Assembly (NCBI RefSeq): GCF_036381655.1 | Contig: NZ_DASVCJ010000069.1 | Span: 1-64,000, forward strand | Direction of reading: 5' to 3' | Origin: Ferrovibrio sp036381655 | GTDB taxonomy: Bacteria; Pseudomonadota; Alphaproteobacteria; Ferrovibrionales; Ferrovibrionaceae | DNA: 64,000 bases | Shown: positions 7,625 through 16,615 of the stretch, one piece after another | How the letters are laid out: every line of letters starts with the position of its first letter | Position numbering within the stretch: position 1 is the stretch's first letter | The notes under the pieces: generated by a model | Seen by the model: only the letters and a program-made list of their open reading frames with translations | Told to the model about the DNA's origin: nothing | Database searches by the model: none | Position numbers and translations under genes: made by a program

Positions 7625-8215
7625 TCACTTGATATCTGCAGCAACGCGCATACGGATGATCTTGTCCGGATCATCGACGGCGCCGCTGCCCGGAGCCCCC
7701 TTCTTGATCAGGTCGACATATTCCATGCCGCTCACCACCTGGCCCCAGACGGTGTATTTTCCATCCAAGAACGGCGCATCGGCGAAGCAGATAAAGAACT
7801 GGCTATCGGCGCTGTTCGGATCGTTGGTGCGCGCCATCGAGACCGTGCCGCGCTTATGCGGCTCACGGCTGAATTCGGCCTTCAGCTTCTGCCCCGAACC
7901 GCCTGTGCCGGTGCCGGTCGGATCGCCGGTCTGCGCCATGAAGCCGCGAATTACACGGTGGAAGACGATGCCATCGTAGAAGCCCTGGCGCACCAGCTCC
8001 TTGATCCGCCTGACATGATTGGGGGCGAGATCGGGCCGCATGACTATCACCACAGGCCCGTCTTTCAACTCCAGAACCAGGGTATTTTCCGGATCCTTGA
8101 TCTGCGATTTGAGTTCCGCCAGGGACGGCGACGCCGCAAAAGCACCGGTCGGCCAGCCGAAGCACGATGCAATACCCAGCACAAGGGCAAAAGCCACAAA
8201 ATATCGGCGGAGCAT
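7625..8215 (-). CDS. ppiA: Exported cyclophilin-type peptidyl-prolyl isomerase
   Basis: A 196-residue periplasmic cyclophilin. Residues 1-28 form a clear signal peptide (MLRRYFVAFALVLGIASC..., with AFA before the mature SPSLAEL), followed by a complete domain with FYDGIVFHRVIRGFMAQTGD, SMARTNDPNSADSQFFIC and YTVWGQV. Expected to assist folding in the periplasm. It lies between coaD (53 nt upstream) and the cytoplasmic copy (13 nt downstream). Confidence 0.92.
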   Translation of the reverse strand: MLRRYFVAFALVLGIASCFGWPTGAFAASPSLAELKSQIKDPENTLVLELKDGPVVIVMRPDLAPNHVRRIKELVRQGFYDGIVFHRVIRGFMAQTGDPTGTGTGGSGQKLKAEFSREPHKRGTVSMARTNDPNSADSQFFICFADAPFLDGKYTVWGQVVSGMEYVDLIKKGAPGSGAVDDPDKIIRMRVAADIK

Positions 8216-8268
8216 TCTCGACAGAATCCTATGGTTGGTTACTGAAATCCAGCTGGCCGGGCGATGCC

Positions 8269-8784
8269 TCAGCCGCCCGCCTTGATACCGGCGGCGCGGC
8301 TGCGCAGACGCTCGGCCACCCGTGGGGAAACGAAGGGGCTGATGTCCCCCCCCAGGATGGCGATCTCCTTGACCAGCCGGGAGGCGATGAACTGATGGTT
8401 ATCGGAAGCCATCAGAAACACCGTTTCAATCTCAGGATTCAGCCGGGCATTCATGCCCACCATCTGGAATTCGTATTCGAAGTCGGACACCGCGCGCAGG
8501 CCGCGGATGATCATCGAAGCGCCGACTTCCATGGCGAAATGCATCAGCAGGTTCGAAAACGGCTTGACCTCGAACTGCGTCGCACCAGGCATCAGGGGGC
8601 CAATCTCTTCGCGCACCATCTCGACGCGCTCCTCCATCGAGAAGAGCGGTCCCTTTCCGGCATTCACGGCAACGCCGACCACCAGTTTGTCGACCAGCTT
8701 ACCGGCCCGCTTGATGATGTCGTAATGGCCCTTGGTTACAGGATCGAAAGTGCCGGGATACAGACCGATCCGCTGCTTGGTCAT
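8269..8784 (-). CDS. coaD: Phosphopantetheine adenylyltransferase
   Basis: Catalyses the penultimate step of CoA synthesis, adenylylating 4'-phosphopantetheine. The 171-residue protein has the nucleotidyltransferase motif GLYPGTFDPVTKGHYDII at the N-terminus, IIRGLRAVSDFEYEFQM and the FIASRLVKEIA region. The ATG at 8784 shares one base with the gyrA stop (TGATG), so translation is coupled; a GTG one codon earlier is also possible. Confidence 0.95.
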   Translation of the reverse strand: MTKQRIGLYPGTFDPVTKGHYDIIKRAGKLVDKLVVGVAVNAGKGPLFSMEERVEMVREEIGPLMPGATQFEVKPFSNLLMHFAMEVGASMIIRGLRAVSDFEYEFQMVGMNARLNPEIETVFLMASDNHQFIASRLVKEIAILGGDISPFVSPRVAERLRSRAAGIKAGG

Positions 8785-11504
8785 CACTCCTCCCCAGAGT
8801 CCTCCGCGTCATCCGCGGCTTGGCCGTTGTCTTGAGCGGGGCCACTTTCCGGCAAATGCGCCACGGAAGCAACCTTCTCGCCATCACTCAGCTTGAAGAT
8901 GATGACGCCCTGGGTATTGCGACCTGCGATGCGAATATCGTCCACCGGGCAACGGATCACCTGGCCGCCATCGGTCACCAGCATGATCTGATCGTCATGC
9001 TCGACCGGCGAGGCCGAGACCACCTTGCCGTTCTTGGTCGTGGTTTCGATATTGATGATGCCCGAGCCGCCGCGGCTGGTGATGCGATATCCGTAAGCCG
9101 AACTGCGCTTGCCGAAGCCCTTCTCGGTAACAGTCAGGATGAACTGCTCGGCCGCCTGTAGCGCGGTGAAACGGTCCGGCGATATATCGGACGGAAGCTC
9201 GACGCCGGTTTCGCCGGCGCGGATGCGCTCCTGCGCCGCCTCGTAACGGAAATAAGCCTCACGCTCCTCCGGGCTGACCTCGATATGACGCAGCACCGAC
9301 ATCGAGATCACACGATCGCCCTGGGCCAGCTTCATGCCGCGCACGCCTGTCGAGGACCGGCTCTGGAAAGTACGTACGTCAGTGACCGGAAAGCGGACGC
9401 ATTTGCCGTCATAGGAGGCCAGCAGAATGTCATCCTGATCCGAGCAGGGCATCACGGAAACCAGGCTGTCATCAGCATCCTCGCCCTCGAACTTCATGGC
9501 GATCTTGCCGTTGACATTGATGTTGGCGAAGTCCGACAGCGCATTGCGGCGCACGTAGCCCTTGGCCGTGGCGAACATGACCTGCAGCTCGCCCCATTTG
9601 GTCTCATCCTCAGGCAATGGCAGCACCGTGGTGATCTTCTCGCCTTCCGACAACGGCAGCAGATTGACGAAAGCCTTGCCCCGCGATTGCGGCGTACCCT
9701 CCGGCAAACGGTAAACCTTCAGCCGGTAGACGCGGCCGATATTGGAGAAGAACAGCACCGGCTGATGCGTGTTGGCGACGAATACCCCGGTGACGAAATC
9801 CTCGTCCTTGGTGCTCATTCCGGTGCGGCCTTTGCCGCCCCGCTTCTGCAGCCGATAGGTCGACAGCGGAGTCCGCTTGACGTAGCCGGAGAAGGACACG
9901 GTCACCACCATGTCTTCACGCTGGATCAGCGCCTCGTCGTCCTGCTCGAATTCCAGATCGACGATCTCGGTCCGGCGCGGAGTGGCGAACCGTTCGCGCA
10001 CGGCGACCAGCTCGCTGCGCAGGATACCCAGCAGCTTCTCGCGGCTGCCGAGGATCGACAGATACTCGTTGATCTGATCGGCCAACTGCTTCATCTCGTC
10101 GCCGATCTCGTCACGGCCAAGTGCCGTCAAGCGATGCAGACGCAAATCGAGGATGGCGCGGGCCTGCGTCTCGGAGAGTTTGTACTTGCCGTCCACCACC
10201 CGATGGCTGGGATCGTCGATCAGCGTGATCATGTCGGCGACATCCTCGGCCGGCCAATCACGCTCCATCAACTGCTCGCGCGCCGTCTGCGGGTTGGGGG
10301 CGGCGCGGATCAAGGCAATAATCTCATCGATATTGGCGACCGCGATGGCGAGACCAACCAGTACATGGGCACGGTCGCGTGCCTTGCCCAGCAGGTAACG
10401 CGTCCGGCGCGCGATCACCTCTTCGCGGAAATTCACGAAAGCGGCGATCAGCTGCTGGATGTTGAGCAGCTCCGGCTTGCCGCCATTGAGCGCCAGCATG
10501 TTGACGCCGAACGAGGTCTGCAACGGCGTGTAGCGGTAAAGCTGGTTCAGCACCACCTCCGCCATTGCGTCGCGCTTGATCTCGACCACAACGCGCACGC
10601 CGTCTCGGTCGGATTCATCGCGCAGATCGGAAATGCCTTCGATCCGCTTCGAGCGAACGGCTTCCGCCATTTTCTCGATCATCGCCGCCTTGTTCACCTG
10701 GTACGGAATTTCGGTGATGATGATCGCTTCGCGTTCCTTACGGATCTCTTCGATATGGACGCGGCCACGCATGACTACCGAGCCACGGCCCGTCCACATC
10801 GCGGCCTTGGCGCCGGTGCGGCCGAGGATCATGCCGCCGGTCGGAAAATCCGGGGCCGGCAACAGCTCCAGCAACTCCTCCAGCGTGACATTGGGATTGT
10901 CGATATAGGCGCAGCAGGCGTCGATCACCTCACCGAGATTATGTGGCGGGATATTCGTCGCCATGCCGACGGCGATGCCGTTCGCGCCATTGACCAGAAG
11001 GTTCGGGAACTGCGCCGGCAGGACGATCGGTTCCTGCGTGCTGTCGTCATAGTTGGATTGGAAATCGACCGTATCCTTGTCGATATCCTCCAGCATGGTC
11101 TCTGCCGCCTTGTCGAGGCGGATCTCGGTGTAACGCATGGCCGCCGGCGGATCGCCGTCCATCGAGCCGAAATTGCCCTGGCCGTCCAGCAGCGGCAGGC
11201 GCATCGAGAAAGGCTGCGCCATGCGTACCATGGCGTCGTAAATCGCCTGATCGCCATGCGGGTGATATTTACCCATCACATCGCCGACCACGCGCGCCGA
11301 TTTACGATAGGGCTTGTCGGAGCCGTAGCCGTTTTCATGCATCGAGTAGAGGATACGGCGATGTACCGGCTTGAGGCCGTCGCGTGCATCGGGCAGAGCA
11401 CGCGATACGATTACGCTCATGGCGTAACCGAGGTAGGAACGCTGCATCTCCTCTTCGATGGAGACCGGCTGAATGTCGTGCGGAAGCGTCGGCTGATCGG
11501 TCAC
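8784..11504 (-). CDS. gyrA: DNA gyrase subunit A
   Basis: The DNA breakage-reunion subunit of gyrase. The 906-residue protein has the active-site tyrosine at 125 in AAMRYTEIRL, the quinolone pocket KYHPHGDQAIYDAMVRMAQ (residues 79-97), and the GyrA box QKRGGKG before a six-bladed C-terminal DNA-wrapping domain; the tail is acidic (EDSGEE). Residue 86 is Gln at the position of E. coli Ser83, while Asp90 matches Asp87. It heads an operon continuing into coaD. Upstream, 11505-11646 (142 bp) presumably contains its promoter; I see no clear element there. Confidence 0.98.
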   Translation of the reverse strand: MTDQPTLPHDIQPVSIEEEMQRSYLGYAMSVIVSRALPDARDGLKPVHRRILYSMHENGYGSDKPYRKSARVVGDVMGKYHPHGDQAIYDAMVRMAQPFSMRLPLLDGQGNFGSMDGDPPAAMRYTEIRLDKAAETMLEDIDKDTVDFQSNYDDSTQEPIVLPAQFPNLLVNGANGIAVGMATNIPPHNLGEVIDACCAYIDNPNVTLEELLELLPAPDFPTGGMILGRTGAKAAMWTGRGSVVMRGRVHIEEIRKEREAIIITEIPYQVNKAAMIEKMAEAVRSKRIEGISDLRDESDRDGVRVVVEIKRDAMAEVVLNQLYRYTPLQTSFGVNMLALNGGKPELLNIQQLIAAFVNFREEVIARRTRYLLGKARDRAHVLVGLAIAVANIDEIIALIRAAPNPQTAREQLMERDWPAEDVADMITLIDDPSHRVVDGKYKLSETQARAILDLRLHRLTALGRDEIGDEMKQLADQINEYLSILGSREKLLGILRSELVAVRERFATPRRTEIVDLEFEQDDEALIQREDMVVTVSFSGYVKRTPLSTYRLQKRGGKGRTGMSTKDEDFVTGVFVANTHQPVLFFSNIGRVYRLKVYRLPEGTPQSRGKAFVNLLPLSEGEKITTVLPLPEDETKWGELQVMFATAKGYVRRNALSDFANINVNGKIAMKFEGEDADDSLVSVMPCSDQDDILLASYDGKCVRFPVTDVRTFQSRSSTGVRGMKLAQGDRVISMSVLRHIEVSPEEREAYFRYEAAQERIRAGETGVELPSDISPDRFTALQAAEQFILTVTEKGFGKRSSAYGYRITSRGGSGIINIETTTKNGKVVSASPVEHDDQIMLVTDGGQVIRCPVDDIRIAGRNTQGVIIFKLSDGEKVASVAHLPESGPAQDNGQAADDAEDSGEE

Positions 11505-11646
11505 GAAACGGGTGTCCAGGATGGCTTGTTACGGGCAAAATCGGGCGCCTGAGCGGCCCCCCTGAGGACCCTGGAATCAGGCCCCGAAAACTACCATGTC
11601 GCGGGTTGCTGCGGCAACGCCGGGCGCCCAGCCAAAAGAAGCAAAG

Positions 11647-12480
11647 TCAGGGGTCAAAAATACCGGATTTCAGCCAATTCCACTGGTCTTCCCCACTGGC
11701 CACCACCAGTGGACTGCCCCAGGGCCTGTCGGCCGCCCGATAGAGCTTTCCGTCGAGCCTGCGCGCCACCCCGCCGGCCTCGGAAATCAGCAGGCAGCCG
11801 GCGGCATGGTCCCAAGGCATGGCGCGGTTGTAGACGGCATAATGAATGTGGCCTTCGGCAATGGCCATGTATTCCTGGCCGGCACAGCGCAAGATCAGCA
11901 CGCCGGAGGTATTGTCGATCCGATGGGCGATACGGGCGGCGAACTCGCGATCCCCGTAGCGGATATTCGGCGCACCCGACAGGTGCGCCAGCGAAGGCGG
12001 CTTCGGAGTGACGAGCTTCCGCATGTTGCCATCCGCTTCGCGCAGCCAAGCTCCCTCGCCTTTTTTCGCCATATAGGTCATGCGCCGCACGGGATCGTGG
12101 ATCCACGCGGCAACAGCATCGCCATCGTGAACCAAAGCCACCATCACGGCGAAAAGCGCATTGCCGACCGCGAAATTGGCCGTGCCGTCGATAGGATCAA
12201 TCACCCATGCATGGCCGGAGCGCTGCAGCGCCTCCAGGATTCCGGCGTCGCTGCTTACGGCCTCCTCGCCCACCACCGCCGAGCCGGGCAACAAGGCATG
12301 CAGCCGCGGGGCCAGATAGGCTTCCGACTCCTTGTCGGCGACGGTGACCAGGTCGTGCGGCCCCGTCTTGATATCGATATCGCCGATATTCAACTGGCGG
12401 AACCGCGGCAGGATTGTCGTCTCGGCCGCACCTTCGATCAGCAGCCGAACTGCATCCATGTCGATCCGGGGAAAGGTCAC
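11647..12480 (-). CDS. Inositol monophosphatase family protein
   Basis: A Mg-dependent, Li-sensitive sugar-phosphate phosphatase family member. It has VVGEEAV, VIDPIDGTANFAVGN (metal-binding Asp residues) and the C-terminal WDHAAGCLLISEAGG, so the catalytic residues are present. The frame is open to an ATG at 12510 inside hflX; GTG 12480 overlaps the hflX stop as GTGA and has AGGA at a good distance, so it is preferred (277 residues). The substrate is not determined by sequence: inositol phosphate, histidinol phosphate, PAP or a SuhB-like role are all possible. Confidence 0.85.
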   Translation of the reverse strand: MTFPRIDMDAVRLLIEGAAETTILPRFRQLNIGDIDIKTGPHDLVTVADKESEAYLAPRLHALLPGSAVVGEEAVSSDAGILEALQRSGHAWVIDPIDGTANFAVGNALFAVMVALVHDGDAVAAWIHDPVRRMTYMAKKGEGAWLREADGNMRKLVTPKPPSLAHLSGAPNIRYGDREFAARIAHRIDNTSGVLILRCAGQEYMAIAEGHIHYAVYNRAMPWDHAAGCLLISEAGGVARRLDGKLYRAADRPWGSPLVVASGEDQWNWLKSGIFDP

Positions 12481-13802
12481 GCGTGCTTCCTGTCCTGACG
12501 TTTCAGCCATTTCCCGGCTTCGGCCTGCGACATAGCCACCGAGAGCCTGAGATGCCCATTTTCTTCGTGCATATCGATGACCTCGCCATGACGATGCAGC
12601 CAGGCAAGGGCGGCGCCATCGCCGGCGTCCAGCGTGACATCCAGTTCAACCCGGTCGCGGCCAAGCATGGCCTCGATCCGTTGCAGCAAAACAGGGCACC
12701 CGGAGCCGTCCAGCGCAGAAATGACAACGGCACTGTCATGCCGTGACGCCTGGTTCTGCAAAGTGGTTAACTCGGAAACAGGGAGGAGATCGGCCTTGTT
12801 CCAGGCCTCCAGAACCCGATGGCCGCTCTCGTCATCGATGCCCAGCGAGGCCAATACGTCGTAAACATCCTTGGCCTGAGCGTCGCGATCGGGGTGCGAC
12901 ATATCGCGTACATGCAGGATGAGATCGGCCGCGATCACCTCTTCCAGGGTGGCGCGGAAGGCCGCGACGAGGTGGGTTGGCAACTCGGAGATGAAGCCGA
13001 CCGTATCGCTGAGGATGATCCGCCGCCCGGACGGCAGCCGGACCACACGCATGGTCGGATCAAGCGTTGCGAATAATAGATCCTTGGCGAAAACTTCCGA
13101 CGCCGTCAGCCGGTTGAACAATGTCGATTTGCCGGCATTGGTGTAGCCAACCAGAGCCACCACCGGATACGGCACCTTCTGGCGCGCCCGGCGGTGCAGC
13201 GAACGGGTATTCACCACATGCTCCAACTCAGCCTTGATCCGCGCGATACGCTCGCCGATCAGGCGGCGGTCGATTTCCAACTGGCTTTCGCCGGGACCGC
13301 CGAGAAAGCCGAAGCCGCCGCGCTGCCGTTCCAAGTGGGTCCACGACCGCACCAGGCGTGATCGCTGATAGGTCAGGTGGGCAAGCTCGACCTGCAGCCG
13401 GCCCTCTTTGGTTCGGGCCCGGTCGCCGAAGATTTCGAGGATCAGGCCGGTGCGATCGATCACCTTGGCCTTCAGGGCCCGTTCGAGGTTGCGCTGCTGT
13501 ACCGGCGTGACCGCGGCATCGACGATGACGACATCGACCGGATGCTCGGCAATGAAATGCGCCAGCTCTTCCACCTTGCCAGACCCGATCAGGGTCGATG
13601 GCCGCCAGGCCGAAACCCAGATCAATTCCGCGTGTACAACCTCCAGATCAATGGCCTTGGCAAGCCCGGTGGCTTCCTCAAGACGAGCCTCCGGGCGCCG
13701 CCGCTGGTCGGCGGGGGCCGCCTTGAGGGTCGATTTGATGACCGGATGCAAGACGAGCGCCCGTCTGGTGCGCTCGTCTTCCCTGATTTCGGATTCAGAC
13801 AT
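12477..13802 (-). CDS. hflX: Ribosome-associated GTPase HflX
   Basis: HflX binds and splits stalled or heat-damaged ribosomes. The 441-residue protein has an N-terminal HflX domain (WRPSTLIGSGKVEELAHF, then RDR-like FGDRARTKEGRLQVELAHL), the linker helix with GGPGESQLEIDRRLI, and the GTPase motifs GYTNAGKSTLFN (P-loop), DTVGFI and NKAD. It lies 49 nt downstream of hfq, the classic hfq-hflX pairing, and overlaps the phosphatase gene start. Confidence 0.95.
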   Translation of the reverse strand: MSESEIREDERTRRALVLHPVIKSTLKAAPADQRRRPEARLEEATGLAKAIDLEVVHAELIWVSAWRPSTLIGSGKVEELAHFIAEHPVDVVIVDAAVTPVQQRNLERALKAKVIDRTGLILEIFGDRARTKEGRLQVELAHLTYQRSRLVRSWTHLERQRGGFGFLGGPGESQLEIDRRLIGERIARIKAELEHVVNTRSLHRRARQKVPYPVVALVGYTNAGKSTLFNRLTASEVFAKDLLFATLDPTMRVVRLPSGRRIILSDTVGFISELPTHLVAAFRATLEEVIAADLILHVRDMSHPDRDAQAKDVYDVLASLGIDDESGHRVLEAWNKADLLPVSELTTLQNQASRHDSAVVISALDGSGCPVLLQRIEAMLGRDRVELDVTLDAGDGAALAWLHRHGEVIDMHEENGHLRLSVAMSQAEAGKWLKRQDRKHA

Positions 13803-13851
13803 TACAGAAAAACAATCGATGCCTCCGCGCTTGGCGCGGCATCAGGCCGGA

Positions 13852-14124
13852 TTATCCCTGCTCGCCTTGCGCGCCGGACTGACCCTGGGCCGCGGCCGGA
13901 TCGAACAGCTGGATCGGGCCGGAGGGCATCACCGTCGAAATCGCATGCTTGTAGACGAGCTGCATGTGACCATCCCGACGCAACAGCACGGAGAAGTTAT
14001 CGAACCAGCTGATGATGCCTTGCAACTTGACGCCGTTCACCAGAAACACGGTGACCGGGGTCTTGGTTTTGCGGATGTGATTGAGGAAGACGTCCTGGAC
14101 GTTTTGAGGCTTTTCTGCGGCCAT
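13852..14124 (-). CDS. hfq: RNA chaperone Hfq
   Basis: The 90-residue Sm-like protein that hexamerises and pairs small RNAs with mRNAs. Sm1 (VFLNHIRKTKTPVTVFLVNGVK, quoted here as its ends VFLNHIRK and VTVFLVNG) and Sm2 with LVYKHAISTV are intact, and the rim and distal-face residues look conventional. The tail after residue 75 is short and Gln/Gly/Ala-rich. Its mRNA leader is strongly A-rich (see separate entry). Sits between dat and hflX in the conserved alphaproteobacterial order. Confidence 0.97.
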   Translation of the reverse strand: MAAEKPQNVQDVFLNHIRKTKTPVTVFLVNGVKLQGIISWFDNFSVLLRRDGHMQLVYKHAISTVMPSGPIQLFDPAAAQGQSGAQGEQG

Positions 14125-14173
14125 GTTTCTTGGACCTTTCTTATCTTATCTTGTTGTTTTCTTTTGTTTTTTC
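14125..14173 (-). promoter_or_regulatory. A-rich hfq leader with ARN-like triplets, candidate Hfq self-binding site
   Basis: On the coding strand the ~50 nt before the hfq ATG are almost wholly A/G/C-poor-in-U, with successive A-R-N type triplets such as AACAAAAGAAAACAACAAG and AAGATAAGATAAG, ending in AGAAAGG as ribosome binding site. The distal face of Hfq binds (ARN)n RNA, and hfq is self-repressed at translation in several bacteria. Autoregulation is inferred from this match. Confidence 0.45.
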
Positions 14174-14294
14174 GGACTAAGCCGAAGCTGCCGGGGCGGC
14201 GGCCGCTGCCCCTCGCAACGCCATTAAATCATTAAAGCGCGAAAGTGGCAAAACAATGGCGCCCGCATTGGCCCTTAGGCCGACCGCCTCGCCT

Positions 14295-15191
14295 TCAGGG
14301 GCGAAGGAACGGCGCCTGCCAGTCGGGATGGCCGGTGGCATGCGTCGCTGCATGGGCTTCATAAGCCGCACGCAACGCGGTGGCAACCGTGCCAGGGCCA
14401 CCATTGCCGACCGGCTGCCCGTCCAGCATGACGATCGGCATGGCAAAGGAGGTGGTCGAGGTCACGAAGACTTCCTTGGCCGCTTTCGCCTCCTGCACGG
14501 AAAACGGGCGCTCCTCCACCCGCAGCCCTTCCCGGCGCGCCAGTTCCAGGATCGCGCTGCGCGTGATGCCGCCCAGAATCGACCGGCTGAGCGCCCGGGT
14601 GACGAGGACATTGTCCTTGGTCACGATCCAGGCATTCGACGAGCTGCCTTCCGTGATGTTGCCGTCGCGGTCGACCAGCAATGCCTCATAGGCGCCGGCT
14701 TCCTTGGCCGCCTGCTTGGCCAAAGCGGCAGGTAGCAAGCCCACCGACTTAATGTCACAGCGTCCCCAACGGATGTCCGGTTGCGTCACGGCGGCAACGC
14801 CCTTGCGTGCATTGGCAGCGGCTTTGAGCAGATCCACATTCCGTGCGATTGCGACCACAGTCGGCCGGGCATTCTCAGGAAAGGCGAATTCCCGCTTCGC
14901 CGCGCCGCGGGTGACCTGCAGATAGAGGCTGCCGTTCACAACGCGATTTCGACGGATCGTCTCGGCCATTACGGCCAGCAATGCGCCCCGGCTCATTGGC
15001 GAGGCAATACGCAACTCGTTCAAGCTGCGGTCAAGCCGATCCAGGTGCCCGATAGCGTCCACCAAACGGCCACTGGCGACGGCGATGACCTCATAAACGC
15101 CGTCGGCAAATTGAAACCCGCGGTCCTCAACATGCACCGCCGCCTTTGCGTAAGGCATGTAGCGGCCATTGACATAGGCGATGCGCGACAT
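14295..15191 (-). CDS. dat: D-amino acid aminotransferase (PLP fold type IV)
   Basis: Interconverts D-alanine and D-glutamate with 2-oxo acids, supplying peptidoglycan precursors. The 298-residue protein has VEDRGFQFADGVYEVI near the start, the PLP lysine at 148 in CDIKSVGLLP, and the cofactor-phosphate region ITEGSSSNAWIV and SILGGITR. RBS GGAAGGA precedes ATG. It occupies the usual slot between trkA (29 nt upstream) and hfq (170 nt downstream). A branched-chain aminotransferase function is the alternative within this fold. Confidence 0.88.
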   Translation of the reverse strand: MSRIAYVNGRYMPYAKAAVHVEDRGFQFADGVYEVIAVASGRLVDAIGHLDRLDRSLNELRIASPMSRGALLAVMAETIRRNRVVNGSLYLQVTRGAAKREFAFPENARPTVVAIARNVDLLKAAANARKGVAAVTQPDIRWGRCDIKSVGLLPAALAKQAAKEAGAYEALLVDRDGNITEGSSSNAWIVTKDNVLVTRALSRSILGGITRSAILELARREGLRVEERPFSVQEAKAAKEVFVTSTTSFAMPIVMLDGQPVGNGGPGTVATALRAAYEAHAATHATGHPDWQAPFLRP

Positions 15192-15220
15192 CCCGATCCT
15201 TCCATTCTTGCGCGGCGGCT

Positions 15221-16597
15221 TTAGAAGAACTCTAGCCGAACCGCAAACAGCTTCTCGACTTTCTTGACCGCGTCCTTGCGGACGAAAAGGATGATGCGAT
15301 CGCGCGCCTCGATCTCGCTGTCGCCACGCGCGATCATCACCTGATCGCCGCGGATAATCGCACCGATCATCAATCCGTCCGGCAAGTCGAGCTCGCGCAG
15401 CGGCTGCCCGACCAAGGCGCTTGTCTCTACCGCTTCCGCTTCCATCACCTCAGCGGCGCCATCGCGAAGGCTATAAACGCCGCGAATGCGGCCCCGACGG
15501 ACATGCTGAAGGATGGATGAAATGGTTGTGGAACGAGGATTCACAACGACATCGACGCCCAGCGAACCGATCAGGTTTTCGTAAGCAGGATTGTTGACCA
15601 GAGTAACAGCACGTTGGCAGCCGGCGCGCTTGGCCAGCAAGGAGGTGAGGATGTTGACCTCGTCGTCATTGGTCAGCGCAATGATCGCCTCGGAGGCGCC
15701 AACCTTGGCCTCATTGAGGATTTCGATATCCAGCGAATCGCCATTGAGGACGACGCCGTTCCTGATCTGGCCGGCGATATATTCCGCCCGCTCCTTGTTG
15801 GCTTCGATCATCTTGAGGAGCACCGAAGGCTGCGCAGCTTCGATTTCGCGCGCCAGGAACAGTCCGATATTGCCGCCACCGCACAGGACGATGCGGCGAG
15901 CCTCCTTCTCCTCATGGCCGAACAGCCGCATGCCGCGCTGCACGTGATCGGCCATGGCGATGAAGTAAATTTCGTCATTGACTTCCAGATGATCGTCAGC
16001 ATCGGGCACCATCATCCGACCGTCGCGGCTGATGCCGCAGACGTTGACGGCGAGATCGGGAAACAGCTCGGTCAATTGGCGCAGCGGCGTATTCAGTACC
16101 GGGCATTCCTCGGTCAACCGCACGCCGATCAGCCGCAGACGGTCTTCGGCGAAGGGAATCATCTCGAATGCCCCGGGCGTCATGATGCGGCGATGAATCG
16201 CGCGCGCCACCTCGATTTCCGGCGAAATGATGTAGTCAATGGAAATGTGATTCTCGTTAAATAAGTCGGACCATTCCGGCCTGAGATAACTCTGTGCGCG
16301 GACACGAGCGATCTTGGTCGGAACATTGAACAGCGCGCGCGCCACCTCGCATGCGATCATGTTGACTTCATCAGCGAAAGTGACGGCGATCAACATGTCG
16401 GAATCGGCGGCACCCGCCTGCTCCAGCACATCGGGATGCGAGGCATGGCCGACAATGCCGCGCAAATCATAGCTCTCGGCCGCCTTGTGGGCGCGTTCGG
16501 GCGAGATGTCGATCATGGTGACTTCGTTGCCCTCGGCCGCCAATTGCCGCGCAATCGTCGTGCCGACAAGGCCGGCGCCGCAGACGATGACTTTCAT
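15221..16597 (-). CDS. trkA: Trk system potassium uptake regulator TrkA
   Basis: Peripheral NAD-binding subunit that gates Trk/Ktr potassium channels. The 458-residue protein has two RCK_N/RCK_C repeats: first nucleotide site VIVCGAGLVGTTIA at residue 3, second RIVLCGGGNIGLFLAREIE near residue 234, with TrkA-C domains after each (GAFEMIPFAEDRLRL...; second ends with ARGDSEIEARDRII). It starts 18 nt downstream of ntrX; trkA is regularly attached to ntrYX in alphaproteobacteria, while the channel (TrkH) is not in the window. Confidence 0.96.
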   Translation of the reverse strand: MKVIVCGAGLVGTTIARQLAAEGNEVTMIDISPERAHKAAESYDLRGIVGHASHPDVLEQAGAADSDMLIAVTFADEVNMIACEVARALFNVPTKIARVRAQSYLRPEWSDLFNENHISIDYIISPEIEVARAIHRRIMTPGAFEMIPFAEDRLRLIGVRLTEECPVLNTPLRQLTELFPDLAVNVCGISRDGRMMVPDADDHLEVNDEIYFIAMADHVQRGMRLFGHEEKEARRIVLCGGGNIGLFLAREIEAAQPSVLLKMIEANKERAEYIAGQIRNGVVLNGDSLDIEILNEAKVGASEAIIALTNDDEVNILTSLLAKRAGCQRAVTLVNNPAYENLIGSLGVDVVVNPRSTTISSILQHVRRGRIRGVYSLRDGAAEVMEAEAVETSALVGQPLRELDLPDGLMIGAIIRGDQVMIARGDSEIEARDRIILFVRKDAVKKVEKLFAVRLEFF

Positions 16598-16615
16598 GGC
16601 AAACTCCCAGACACC

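Noticed and set aside
9285..11552. 755-codon open frame antisense to gyrA
   Set aside because: Shadow of gyrA in GC-rich DNA; the product has His/Gln/Arg-rich low-complexity composition with no domain, while gyrA is unmistakable.
14177..14446. 89-codon minus-strand frame between dat and hfq
   Set aside because: Its first half overlaps dat in another frame, the end is Ala-rich low complexity, and there is no ribosome site; the region is better read as hfq upstream DNA.
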